The position numbers and the translations under genes were made by a program. From positions 1 to 64,000 of the forward strand of contig JASANH010001439.1 in assembly GCA_030248295.1 (NCBI GenBank): a stretch of DNA of 64,000 bases, given 5' to 3'. Of the stretch, positions 23,286 through 35,053 are shown piece by piece. The notes beneath the pieces are model-generated. The model saw only the letters and a list, made by a program, of their open reading frames with translations, did not search any database and was not told the origin of the DNA. Numbering within the stretch: the stretch's first letter is position 1; each line of letters opens with the position of its first letter. The DNA is from Mesodorylaimus sp. YZB2_4. Lineage: Eukaryota > Nematoda > Enoplea > Dorylaimida > Dorylaimidae.

Positions 23286-23789
23286 TAACTCAGAAACAGC
23301 GAATATATAGCACTGATCAGCATGGATTGTCTCTCCATACACCTTTCGAATGTTCATTGACTGATTTGTGTTCTCTTATCGTTTCAGTGGGTTTCGGTTG
23401 AAATAAGCTCATACAATCTAATAGCAGGAAGATCGGATTACAGTTTCAGCACTCAGGTTGTATCTTCCAAAGAAGGTTCGCACCTTGAATGAAACGCTTA
23501 CTCTACAATCCACCCTGCACTGTATCTATCGGCTGTTACCAGCAGCATGACACCTTTTTCCTTTCCCTATGTCCACTTATTGACGTCACGTCGCTTGTGC
23601 ATATTTACGCGTGTTGCATCCAAGCATCAACCAACAGAGGACGGTGGTCAGCATCAACTACGTGCGTATAGCAATTCACGCCAGACGCTCGTACGTGATG
23701 TCACATACTGGACATGTGTTGTATTGTTCCTTGAAATGATGAAATGGGATCAACCAGCCGTCATTGTCAGAAAGATGGTACCTGCAACA

Positions 23790-26700
23790 ATGTCGGGTCG
23801 TATATTGGTTTTATTTGCGATTTGCTTCAGCAAAATGGTGGTTATGAATGCGTTGAAGTTAGAAGAAGTGGAATTGCGGATGCCTGGTGTTCTTCCAGCG
23901 GAGGTAAAATTTTTCCCTCATTTCAAGCTTTCGTGGTGGGTTCTCAAAAAATTCAGGGCACTGATGTGAATCTGCGATCACATTGCATGTATTTGGCTTG
24001 CGTGAATTGCATCTACTTATTGATTACAGTACTCTGTCAATGAATACAATTTTTGATTTCGACGTTTGAGGGTGTACTGTAACCCACAGGTTCACTTTTA
24101 CCATTGTCACAGTTTGTGATTGCGCGCGAGTTTTATTTTCGACAGTAGTAGCTTTTTTTTAAAAATCTAGTTTCCCCTTTTCTCCAACAGCGTTTCAATG
24201 TGCTTATCAAAATCACAGAACAGAATAACTTTATGTGAGAGGGGTACGGCAGAATAGTGCTCCGGAGCCTGGCGGCAAGTGAATCTGCGTATCCTAAATT
24301 TCGGAAAAGGCGGAAAAAAAATTATTGCTTTCCTGATATGAGTGGTATATCTAAGACACTGCACGCCCCAATGTATGCGCCGTGGTCTGTGTTTGCACAA
24401 TCAGAGGCCGTTATATAAATGCCTGTCTCCCTTACGACATGCGTACAAACCAGAGCTTGGATCGCCACCCACGATCTTCCCGACCACCGCGATCCTCCTG
24501 ACGAAAAAGGATGAAATCTGCTCCGTGAGAGATCTTTGCAATGGGCTGTGTACACAGTGGTAAAGAGATACTGCAAAATTCCCCCACAGGGCACACAACA
24601 TTCTCTTTTGTCAAAGCTGGTTGAAAAGGTGGTGTCCGGCGATCCAAACGTTGCTGCCAGCTGTTACGCACGTTCTTACTATCTCATGAATGTTGCAGTG
24701 GTCTTTTTCAAAAAGGATTCTTGAAGCTTATTTGGACTAAAACAAGAATTTTTCAGGACGACATGTACATGTGTCACGCCGCTCCATTGGATCCCTATCA
24801 TGAGCACTACATTGGTATGAAATTACAGCCGTGAAGTTAAAGACTCACAGTTTTTTGTTTTAGTCAAATACAAGCCCCATGGCAGCATGCACACGGCTCA
24901 TCACATGCTCTTCTATGCTTGCTCTCAGCCAGGAACCAAGGAAGGCGCTTGGTGAGAGTTTTTATTCTCATCCCCATCCATTGATAGCCTTACAGATTGC
25001 AGGGTATGCGGAGGTATGGGCAGTGGCGGTGGTAAATCAGGACCAACTTGCGAAGGAGAGCAAAAACTTATCTGGGCTTGGGCTAAAAATGCACCAGAAC
25101 TTGCATTACCTGATGGTAATAATGTACATGTTTTCACATTTTCAACAAAACTCATCACTTTTTTCTTCTCAGGTGTCGGTTTTCGCGTTGGTGGCAAAAC
25201 TGGTTTCCATTACGTCGTTGTTCAAATCCACTATATGCACGCCATGAAAGGTATCACATACATTTTTCGAAAAATTCTCATGTCAAAATGATTTTTTCAG
25301 AACCTGATTATTCTGGTGCGACGGTGTACACAACCCTTAAACCGTAATTTATGGAACTTTGGTATTTTGCAACACTATCTGGCTGTCTTCTTTAGGATGC
25401 CCAAAGAAGCAGCTGTGACAGTTCTGGCAACTGGGGGAACGATAAAAGCCCATTCAACTTGTAAGCTTCAGTTAATGTCCGCCGTAGTGCGTATTGCGCG
25501 ACCTCCTTTGCAGTCAGTGCAGCAAATATCTATCGCGATGTTCGCCCTAAAAAGTTGTAATTGCAAGCTTTCAATTCTTTTGTCTAAAAATCGGGATGAA
25601 TTTTTAATTAGCATCACATGAGTCTAAGAAATCTACAATCGGATTAAGTTACAAAGAAGGTCGAAGCAGGAATAACTGCTGAACATAATCTTATTTTCAC
25701 GAAAACATGAAATGCAGGAAGATCCAGATGGTCCATATTGCACTGTCAAATTTCCCGCAGGCATCGCTAAGCGCTCTGTTGCGCTAAGCATGGTTGCTCT
25801 TATTGTTTTGCGGGAAAAAGCTCACAGCAGGACAGCGAGAGCATATTTATTTTTGATATAAGCAGTCTCAAATAAGCGCGCTGCAGCGCCTTTTTCGAAT
25901 TCTTTGAAAACTGGATGGCCTATAGATCTCTCACGTTTACTTCTAGTGTATATGGACATGACATGCAAGGTGACTGGCGGTGTGGAAATGCATCCATTCG
26001 GATTCAGAACGCATACGCACGGTTTAGGTAAGCACGATATCGCTTATGCTAGAAGTCCAATAATTGGGAGAGGGTTCAGTTAGTTAGCAACCACAATCTA
26101 CAGCTGCAGTTTTTCTGTAATATAAAATCAGCCGGTTTCAAGCTTCTATTGCGAAAAGTGTCTGAGAAATATAGATTTTCTAACTTGATTCTATAACTCT
26201 GTCTAGCTGTATTAATCCTAATTCCTGCTCAGTGGCCTTTCTGCCGCAGAATTCTAGCAGAAGCCTTGATTATAAGTATCTCATGCATATGTATGCCGCT
26301 AGTAAAATCACCAGGCGAAACCACTGTTTCTGCTCTTTTCAACTCAACCCCTACTTAGCTGGTGGTTCTGAGGGTTACCAGCTATTCGACTGCAGTAAGG
26401 GTCGCAATCTAAAAGACTAACAATAAGCGCGAGAGTCCTCTGTGCTCTTCAATGCATCTTGTTTCAGGAAAAGTTGTGTCTGGGTATGTCGTTCGTGATG
26501 GAAAGTGGTTGCTTATTGGGAAGCATAATCCACAAGAGCCACAGGTAAAATGGCAGATCACCTATCTGCTGTAGTCCAATATTTCTAGTTGAATGTTTCA
26601 GATGTTCTACCCTGTTGAAAACAAATCCTTGACTATTAGGAAAGGTGATATTATGGTGAGTTTAAAAGAACGAACCTATGGCAATATATTGTTGAAAGGC

Positions 26701-27249
26701 ATTGCATTTTTCAGGCTGCTCGATGCACAATGGAGAATCATTCTAACCATAATGTGGAAACTGGGTGAGTATGTGTACCAAAATAATTGTGTCCTGATCA
26801 GATCCAGTGTCATGCAAAATGGATTACTTCTCTGAGTCCTGACAAGTGCATGATTGAAGGCTAGATACATACAGATGTACCGCCTATATGGAGTAGACAG
26901 GTCTCGACAGAGAGATTGAGACCTGTCTAGGTCTCAATCTGTCACTAAAAAAATGTTAAAGTGGGTTTGATGGTCGCAGTAGCTGGAGGATCGTATCACG
27001 AACTGACTGCTGCGAAAGACAGGAACAGTCATGGTGCTCACAGAGCAAACACCATCCAATCCCTTATGCCTCAACAATTCTTCTTACAGGGCTACTGGTC
27101 ACGACGAAATGTGTAATTTCTACATAATGTACTGGGTGAATGCCAGCGATGCGGCACGTGACGAAGGTGGATGTGGCGGTGGTGACGACTACCAATGGGG
27201 AAAGGGAGAACTTGCAAATGTCCCCTTAGATGCTAGTAGCTTGCCATGA
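23790..27249 (+). CDS. peptidylglycine alpha-hydroxylating monooxygenase (PHM), copy A
   Basis: Twelve exons: 23790-23903, 24757-24814, 24864-24951, 25003-25115, 25173-25250, 25301-25343, 25396-25460, 25947-26027, 26468-26544, 26602-26655, 26715-26764 and 27090-27249. The protein is 326 aa. PHM uses copper, O2 and ascorbate to hydroxylate the C-terminal Gly of peptides, the first step of amidation, in the secretory pathway. After a signal peptide come RMPGVLP, the CuH site His-His (TAHHMLF) and the third His in QIHYMH. The CuM site has HTH (FRTHTHG) and the Met ligand (HDEMCNFYIMYW). The PHM words VGFRVGGKTG, VVSGYVVRDGKW and NPQEPQMFYP are also present. No PAL lyase domain follows. All copper ligands are kept. 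Introns 1, 7, 8 and 11 are enlarged compared with copy C. It lies between two opposed repeat copies. Confidence 0.9.
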
Positions 27250-28647
27250 TTGGGCGAGCCAGTTTGAAGCAAGTACGTATTAGTTTTTGTAAAAGATATC
27301 ATATATCTGGTATAATGTCTACAATTTGGTTGAAGTTTTGAGTTGCTTCGTTAGCATGATAAAACTGAGCGACGCTGCTAGTTCCCAGAAAAAAACCTAC
27401 AGTTATCATCAAGATGCTGCAAGAGGTGGATTCAGCAGGATAAGCGAGCTGTTTGGAGATGACTTTCAGTTATGCAAGTAACCACAAGATCACCATCATA
27501 TGGACGACAAGATTTATGCGGCATTCCTCATAAGGACTACAGTAGATTTAATGTGACAGGATCCTCGACGCGATCCGCATCGCACAGCCTGTATAGACTG
27601 CTGAAGTAGTACTTATACCTTTACCTCCAGTGATGGGCTTGATCTCGTCGCTAAGCTTCCAAATCCAGCAGTACTCGTACTTTTACACGGAATCCGCGTG
27701 GAATCCGTCTAGAAATGAAAAATCCATGAGGAACCATGGAAAACTATTAAGATCATGCACAGCTTTGTTTGAAAACGCGAACAGGCGGCAATATTCATGC
27801 GACACCACCGATTAGGGTTACAGTAGGCTTAATTAGCACACTTAGGGCAACTTGATATCGCCCCTTATTGCTCGTACCTTGAAGGTGTACCAAGATTTGA
27901 ACACAAATTGCGGGGCTTCTACTAAAAAGGAACCAAGTCACTATAACGTTTTAACTATACTTATCTGACTGGGACTTTTACAGTGCTGTGCGCACAACGG
28001 GTTGAAGTGCTATTCAGAAGAAGATCTAATGGCGGTAAGGGTGAGGGCATATTGAATCTAGGCTGGAGACCAATTGCACTTGTCTAGAGCTCGTCCAAGG
28101 ACTAAGTCCATGTCATACTTTATCCGTAGCCAAGCTCTACGCAGCGCACTCGGGAGGCTGAGGAACAAAGGAACAATCATTTCTGACCTAAGCGGGAGTC
28201 GAACCGTCCCCTGTAAGTGAGCACTCTATTGCGAGAGGCAGACGCCTTAGCCCGCTAGGCCGCGATCCAGGCCTTTTGTAGATCAGCCGTCACGAGATCT
28301 GCTACAGACGATCCAGGCGAGCAACCTAGGCGCTAGGTGGAATTCATCAAGACTAGGACCAGGCAGCTCGTTTTTTTCCTGCAGAAAAGAAAGCATATAC
28401 GAGTGCGTCCCGTGCGCTAGGACAGGCGAGTTACCCTCACATGATTCGGACTATGCCCCCAACGGATAACAGCTTTTGAATGGACAAACTCTGCGCTACT
28501 GCAGACAGTGCAAAAATTTGTGGTCACTCCATGCGAGTCTGTGGCCAATTCTCATCTACTGACATCTCCAGCCTCAGTCCATCCACATTCTCAACTTTAT
28601 TTTGCTTTTGTTTCCATTATTCTCGATCCAGATAATCTGCCAAGCAG
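27250..28647. other. intergenic stretch between PHM-A and the minus-strand lectin-like gene
   Basis: Apart from a SINE (28119-28270), I see no supported feature. Later exons of the minus-strand gene at 28.65-30.29 kb may lie here; a weak candidate open segment with good splice edges is at about 27630-27710 on the minus strand, without a recognisable motif. Confidence 0.3.
28119..28270 (-). mobile_element. tRNA-derived SINE, family 1, copy 3
   Basis: On the minus strand: CGCGGCCTAGCGGGCTAAGGCG (A-box region), then GGTTCGACTCCCGC (B-box region), then CTCCCGAGTGCGCTGCGTAGAGCTTGGCTACGG. It matches copies at 8.9 and 9.85 kb in order and spacing. Confidence 0.62.
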
Positions 28648-30291
28648 TTAGACTGCGAGGAAACGTACAGGCTCATGCGGCAAGTATTGACTACATGGTA
28701 GCCCTGGGAGAATTATGTGGTGGTTGATTATGCCCGTTTCAAACGCGAAACACAACCAAGCGTCATTTTCAAGATCGTCAGCATCAGCTGGTTGAGCGTG
28801 TTCTTTTCCCATGGCGCGACACAACATCATCGCTGCAGCGTAGCGTTCTTGGGTTACCACAAATAGCTTTGTTCTAAATTCTTCGTCATAGTCCCAGTAT
28901 CCTGGAAAAAACAGTTTTCTCTCTTACTTCCCAATAAAACTTTCGAGAATCGTCTTGCGCGCTTTGGCGCTAACGTTTTTAAAATTTTTGTGGGTAAAGC
29001 CCCCCGTGCCGCCTTAGTTCCCCACGGGACTCCCAACGTGTTTTGCTTTTAGCCGGCCAGTAGTCATGTTATGATGAGCGGCTTCCCTGCGTGTGTCTCC
29101 ACTGGGAGCACGCGAGAGCATCCTGTGTCAGCGCCAACCTACCAGGATGATACTGGGCGAGAAGGAAGGGACCTCCCTGACTGGTGTTCAGTCTACCCGG
29201 TGAGTCGCCCAGAGCCAGGTGTGCAAGGCCGCGACTGCTTACCAAATCGCTGTCGCCAGCTCCCACTCTGATCGTGAGAGCGGGCTTCCGTTCTCAACGT
29301 CAGCCGGAGCGAAACTGCGGCCCCCTAGGCACGGTTGGTGGCCCAGGGAAGGCAGGACAAACGCCTTAACCAACTGAACTGCAGTGGCTTCTTGCGCAGT
29401 CATGCTCATTTGTCGAAGGTATAGCATTCTGGCGATCCTTTTTTTTGGGCCGAAGCCTATAATCGGTCAGCATTCAAACCTTGTAAGCAAGGCTGCGCGG
29501 GGACCAGCACAAACAGCAACGCCCTTGTTCGTCTCCACTAGGAGACCCTGCACACGAGGGCATCATGGACTGGACACCGACTTCCTTTGACGATGGCGGG
29601 CGGACTTTGAATCCTGTCGGTGTTCGACAGCCAGGACTGTCTCCTCGTTTAGCTTCAACCTATCCACCGGGAGCACCTCTCAGGTACCTGGTGAGTCACC
29701 CACGGCCTTGCGTGCAAGGTCAGCAAGGGTTTATGGTGCGCAAACCGACCTCCATCACCGGGGATCGAACCCGGGACGAGTCCAAGCACTCCTAAGAAAT
29801 ACGGAGAGACAAATGCCAAGCCACTGCACCACCGCGGCCGCTTTCTGGCGATCCGGACAATCGCCTACAGTAGTCACTTAAGCAAGTGCTAGGCGCCACA
29901 GTACTTGTCGCGCCAAGCACTTGCTTGTGCGACTGCTGCGATGAGGAAACGCAGTGCCCTCCCTGGCTTACCTTGTATAACCTTACGATACCCTTCGCTG
30001 TCCTCCATGAAGACTCTGTTCGAAGCGGTCATTCCTCCATTGCCCACACAGTACACGTACACGCTGTCCACTAAAACAGATTTTATGATTGTCTGATTAT
30101 ATATACGCTTGATTGAATGCACTTACAATAATCTCTGTCCAGAAAACCAGGTTTGATGAAACGAAGTCCTAAAACATATCAGAAACAGATTCTAAAAATT
30201 ACTGCTGATAAGACATACTGCTACGCAGGAGCCGACCATTCGTCAGTGTTGCCAACACTAGACAAAGTATCCAAACGCTAGGATTCTGCAT
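28648..30291 (-). CDS. secreted protein with a C-type-lectin-like N-terminal half (3' end unresolved)
   Basis: The ATG at 30291 starts a signal peptide (MQNPSVWILCLVLATLTNG). Exons: 30291-30219, 30168-30127, 30070-29972 and 28901 downward, open to about 28648. The first three introns have GT..AG ends; two are 50 and 56 bases, and all are phase 1. The joined protein reads RLRFIKPGFLDRDY, a short Cys segment (VYVYCVGNGGMT), then GYWDYDEEF, KLFVVTQERYAAAMMLCRAMGKE and DADDLENDAWLCFAFETG. The pattern of aromatic, LFVV, about eight residues, A..LCRAMG, A.PAD and N.F resembles the first half of a CTLD, like the lectin pair at 39-45 kb. A second half with the WND/EPN region was not found. The third intron (1070 bases) holds two SINE-like elements. 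Family call tentative; existence of the gene well supported by splice sites and frame. Confidence 0.6.
29060..29400 (-). mobile_element. tRNA-derived SINE-like element, family 3 (in an intron)
   Basis: Read on the minus strand, GTTCAGTTGGTTAAGGCG resembles a tRNA A-box region, and GCAGTTTCGCTCCGGCTGACG the B-box region about 50-60 bases on. The GC-rich body is unlike the flanks. A single copy is seen in the window, so family status is an inference. Confidence 0.4.
29440..29845 (-). mobile_element. tRNA-derived SINE, family 2, copy 2 (in an intron)
   Basis: On the minus strand: AAGCGGCCGCGGTGGTGCAGTGGCTTGGC (A-box region), then the B-box GGGTTCGATCC (complement of 29762-29772), then the long GC-rich body shared with 11690-12005, including GAGGTCGGT and CGCCATCGTC. 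Confidence 0.65.
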
Positions 30292-30977
30292 ATTTTTGCT
30301 CCTGACTGGATTTGAAGGAAATTGAGAAAAAGACTAGAACTCGTTGTTGAAACTGCGTCTTATATTTCCAGTTGAAGGGATTTTTTAAGTCTTTGCAGAA
30401 ACGGATTATTCGAGAGCACGAATAAAAAAGACATGATTATATTCAGCTCCATATCAAGTGGCCCAAGCTTTTAAAGTTATTCTCTATTGTGAACGTTTTT
30501 GTGCGCCAGTAGAAAATTTGTCACGATTTCGATTCAGAGCGCGGCAAAACTTTAAACTTTGATGCTTCCGACTTGACCACCAATCAAGGGCGCAAAAAAA
30601 ACACTCTCCCGGTGCCAGGTTGGTGTGTTCAAGATGACCCGAGCTTTACTTAAAATTTTCGAAGGAAACACAACACAAAACCCATTTCTCAGTCAAATCA
30701 AGCCGTCAGCAGTGGAAGCTAAACTCATCCCGAAAACCGACCTGTAACACAAAATCACTTTGGTGGCCAGAGTCTTGATGGTCTGATGCGTGTAGCAGGG
30801 CCTATCGATTCGAAACAGTTTCAATAGTCAGACATCGGATCGCACTGGTTTGAGGCTTGCACTATGCTTCTGCTCGCAAGCCCGAAGTGGAAATATGGTT
30901 TCCTGGGTTGGGGTCAAGAAACTTTAACCTCCTACAAACCGAAACCACGCTGCCTGAAAACCCGACAGCCGTATCCA

Positions 30978-31232
30978 TCAATCGAAAAATGGGGTGGGTG
31001 GGTAATAGAAGCCAATAAACCCTGGCCCTGTAGCCGCACAAAGATCACACATGATATGTTTCTGACTAAAAAAAAGCCTCGCCTTATCGTCAGTGACCCC
31101 CTTTTTGTGACACTTTTGCCAGCAGTCCGTGAGTAAGTGGACATTGGGGCATTCGTGCATTGGCATTTCCAATGAAAGAAAAACCTGCAAGAAAGAGGAC
31201 AAAACAAGAAACCAGAAAACAGGCCGTTGCAT
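30978..31232 (-). CDS. small candidate secreted Cys-rich protein, uncertain
   Basis: An 84-codon frame begins with a plausible signal peptide (MQRPVFWFLVLSSFLQVFLS). It then has Cys-rich sequence (ECPNVHLLTDCWQKC, MCDLCAATG). No homologue is seen in the window and no splice or poly(A) support was found. It could be one exon of a larger gene or chance. Confidence 0.25.
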   Translation of the reverse strand: MQRPVFWFLVLSSFLQVFLSLEMPMHECPNVHLLTDCWQKCHKKGVTDDKARLFFSQKHIMCDLCAATGPGFIGFYYPPTPFFD

Positions 31233-31313
31233 ACATTAAAAATCATAACCTACATTTTGTGGTCCTCTGCACCCAGATTCCCGACTGTGTAATACGGCTA
31301 GGTCTGTATTAGT

Positions 31314-32405
31314 GTTCCAATGACCTGGGGTTTTCACTGTCTGACCTGACCCTGACCTTGAAGAGCACCAAAAAATTTTCTGACTTGACAGTTGACCTTG
31401 GCGAGTAATTGTAAGTTTTCTGCCTCTGACTTTGACATTGATCGAGTGGCACCTGCAACAAACCTTCGCTGTGTTTGCCTGTTAATCAAGTAAATTTAGA
31501 ACAGCTGACAGTTTCCTGCGTTGAATTATGTAAAATTTCACATGGAAGTTAAATTTGTATCAAGCTCAAAACGATATGTAAAGCTGTTTTCGACGGAGTT
31601 GGGGAGAAAAAAACGCACACCTATTGAAAATCAAGAATACTCGTGCAGCTTATTCGTTTGGAAGAGTCGCAATGCTGGCCTGCTAGAAAAGGAGCTCTAA
31701 CACGCTGTAAGCGGCCATGGATTTGTGTATGACCGCGGCCGATGCAAGCGCACACTACGCTCACACACAGTAGTCTATGCAGCTAGGGTGGTAGGGGAGT
31801 AGGCAAGGGAGATATCTGCAATAGCACAAGACTCACAATCAGCAGGTGCCAGTTTCACAATCCGATCGTGAATTTTGGGCGGGTACGTGTCACATCAGCT
31901 GTCCTAGAGGTGTCTTATTCGTAGATTCAAGCGCGTCCTAAAACATGTCACATCTTGTTTCACAGTAAAAAAAGGATGACTCCAGACATTTTATCAGACC
32001 ACAAAATTTAACGCCGGAAATAAGCCGGGCACCCATCATTAATCGAAATTCTTATTTGATGATGATGATGATTGAGACTGTCCTAGAATTGGACATGCCT
32101 TGAGATTTAGAACTGTAAAACTGCCCACAGATCCCCACGCAGGAAGGCGGGAGCTCGAAAGTTTTTCACCAACATTTCACTAAATTTACATTCTTCCGCT
32201 GTCAGAATACTCTGACCGGGTGCAAGAAATTCTGACCTGACCTTGACCTTAACCGACCCCTCAAAAAATTTTCTGACCTGACCCTGACCTTGACCAGACC
32301 CCAAAAAATTCTGACCTTGACCCTGACTTCGACCAAGGGTCGGTCAACCAGGTTTTTTGACAGAATTCTGACCTTGACCTTGAGCTCATTTCTAACACTA
32401 GTCCG
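31314..32405 (-). mobile_element. terminal-direct-repeat element with AGGTCA-rich ends, copy B
   Basis: The reverse complement aligns along its length with copy A at 21267-23285. It has AGGTCA-type arrays at both ends (on the plus strand as TGACCT/TGACC words at about 31340-31410 and 32225-32385). It is about 1.1 kb, lacking the extra 700 bases of copy A. Open frames on the minus strand at 32.1-32.4 kb are made of the repeat. Confidence 0.65.
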
Positions 32406-34226
32406 TATCTGGAAGGAGTGACCGGTGAGCTTTTGCACCGCGCCGAATCCCCAGGTCGACCACCAAGTCTTCGACCCAGTTCATGGCTGAAACATCGCCC
32501 TGATAGGAGCTCCTCGCGTTTTAGTCCAGCCAATTCCAGCCAGTCGCATTTTCTGGGCTGCACAGTGCTTGAGTTGAGAGAATGGCAGAGATCTGCCGAG
32601 AAATACGAGCGCCTGTGGGTTAGGACAATGATGGTGCGGCTCTTCTCCATTTTACCCAAAGCTTTGCAGTGTAAGCCGACTGCTGGGTTCTGGGCTCTTC
32701 TGGAATCAAATTTTGGTGATTGAGTTTATTGATCATAGAATGGCTGCCACAAAATTTTAAAACTTCCTAGAACTTTTCTTTGTCACTGATTTGTTAGCTG
32801 GGGTAACCGTTAAATCTGGAAGAGAAGGCGGTCGGCTGTACAAAACCAACTGAATCACTCGTACATCGCTGAGTGAATCGTGTCCCGCAGCCACGTGTCT
32901 CCTGCGCTGTAGGGGACGACTGTTTATGTATGTAGGTACTGTACATGCTACGACGCATTACGTTTTGTCGCGTCAGTTTTTTGGCTCCGTCCATTAGTGC
33001 GCGTCCCTGGTGGTGCTAAACACTGCAGAACCTTGGGTGTTTTGTGTGAGTAGGTCCGATCACGGGCATCCTCCATTTGAATTCCCTGTGAACCCCCGAT
33101 CGCAGGCATCCCTCCACGCAAAGTGAAGAACCTACACTAAATGATATCATGGGCAGAGCACTACTGGACGAGGCTACCCCAACTGTGTCTCGCCCCCCCC
33201 AATTAGCCGTGACTGCCATGGTTTAAATTCAGGGCAGAACCTAGTTGATCCTCATGGCTCAATTGTGGATCCAAATTCCATAGAAGCGGGTGGTTCCATG
33301 TGATCCACACGGGGACCTATTATAGCTCCCCGTATGGACCCATAATGGATTGCTTATACACACTTTACCGCTAAAAAAGAACGTAGCAAAGCAGGCTATG
33401 CTACGTCCTTTGTTGGCGGAATAAGACCTTCACAATCTTCATTGAACGGTCTCATCTGAGTGAACAGACAATAAGTTTTTGTTTTCAAAAACTGTCTTTA
33501 AAAAAATCAATTTACAGCGTTAAAACATTTTTTTGTGCGTTGTGTATGCTTACTTCACGCCGCATTCGAGTGGGCCAAGGCACAGAGTTCAACAGAGAAT
33601 GCGATCAGAATTGCACAACGTTATACCTGGAATGGGGATAATGCAGTCCAATGAAACACCGCTTGAAATTCAAAAGACCTTTATCAGTGCCGGTGCAGGT
33701 TCAAGACAAAAGCAGCGAGAACATCCCACAATTTACGTTTCAGGAATTCATCGCTATGAAGGAGAGTGGCGTGTTGTTTTATGTACGAATATGCCGAAAA
33801 TTCACTTTTGGTCATGCATATCGTCAAAGCAACATTTCTGCTTTTATGAAATTGACAGTTTTTATTTCGCAAAAAAATTGTTTCAACCACATGAACACTC
33901 TCTACCCACTCCAACAGGACTCCAATCGCCACACAGGAAAATCAGATTTTTCGGTTTATTCTCCAGCTAATTGGGTCAAGTCAGAAATCCTGTCTTATTA
34001 TATCACACATCACAGCAGGCAGAGTCATACCATAGGCACTTGTCGCAGCAGGCGTCTCGTACGCCTCAAGGGGCAGTTCCTGGAACCCATCGTTCCGCTA
34101 GATTGAGGACAGGAAACAAGTTTTGAATTTCCGCCAATTCTGGTAAAATTCCCTATTGCAAAACGATTTTAGGCTCGCACCGTCCGTCCGTGCGTGCAAG
34201 CGCAGCGTGCGAAGCGGGCACACATG
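32406..34226. other. intergenic stretch, no supported gene
   Basis: A plus-strand frame at about 33651-34106 is long but has no domain or splice support. About 33240-33360 has repeated GGATCCA/CCATATGG-like words. I see nothing else that I can support. Confidence 0.3.
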
Positions 34227-34799
34227 TAGGTGCAGGTTAAAACAGCGTTGCCAGACGTAGTGGAATTCCACCGCTACTATGTTGGTGGATTTGGGGTGTC
34301 CGTAGTGGCGTAGTGGCCACTGTGGTGGTTTTCCATGTGTAATGGTCACGCAGTGAATTGTAGTGCTCAGGGTAAAGGGCCCAAATCCCTAACGTAATAC
34401 CCAAGTCCTCTTATTGCCTAAAAATTAACAAGAGAGCGATGTTCTTTTCAAATTTTGTTTGACTCAGCAGAATCCCGCGCGACGAAAACTGCTCTAAATT
34501 TTTGTTGAAGCTCAGCTGCACGCTCGGCAAAGTTAGTTTTTAAAACTGCGCACTGGTTCCGCTTCAGGCTCACTTCAGTCCTAATTCGGAGCACCCATAG
34601 GTTTGGGGGTTTTAGTCGATCTTGGGAGAGCAGGTTCTAACGTAGTTCTAGCTTTATTTTAAAAGCCAAGATTGAAACAACACCGTTTCTGTCTTCTTTT
34701 TTGGCCAAAACCGAGTTCAACATCGTTTTGTTTTAAAAAAATGAAATTCTCTTCTACGCCTTCACCTTTTCTGTACAAAAATAAGAATCACGTTGCCAG

Positions 34800-34850
34800 G
34801 ACCGACCACTCGTACATGGCAATTTTGTTGCCGGAAACGAGTGGTCGGTC
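34800..34850. repeat. perfect 14-base hairpin, GACCGACCACTCGT..ACGAGTGGTCGGTC
   Basis: Arms 34800-34813 and 34837-34850 are exact reverse complements around a 23-base loop. The related sequence at 35119-35157 keeps the left arm but lost the right arm (ACGCATGC). Confidence 0.8.
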
Positions 34851-35053
34851 TTTCTAGACATGCAATATGGCCTGGTCGCTCCGTGTGTTTTAATGATAGG
34901 TTATATTCTCAAGTAACAGTGAAAAGTGGCTTATGCGTGAATCTCTTTCGCTGCTGGCTAGCGTGACTTGATAGACTGGAAATATCTATTATGAGACAGA
35001 AAAGAAGGCCCTCGCAAAGGTGTTTATGTGAGTCATTTGAATAGTCGTCATTA
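34849..35053 (+). repeat. 205-base dispersed repeat, copy 1
   Basis: Nearly identical to 46971-47175 (about ten differences by eye over 205 bases), same orientation. It starts TCTTTCTAGACATGCAATAT and ends ATAGTCGTCATTA. Copy 2 ends 162 bases before the start codon of the second 7TM receptor. Confidence 0.85.

Noticed and set aside
29060-29845. Several GC-rich open frames on both strands
   Set aside because: They lie in two SINE-like elements inside an intron; one body matches 11.7-12.0 kb.
33533-34106. Two overlapping plus-strand frames
   Set aside because: No domain, signal peptide or splice site that links them; codon content is not convincing.
34800-34850. microRNA precursor
   Set aside because: The stem is only 14 bp with a 23-base loop, shorter than a precursor needs, and it lies within a repeat.
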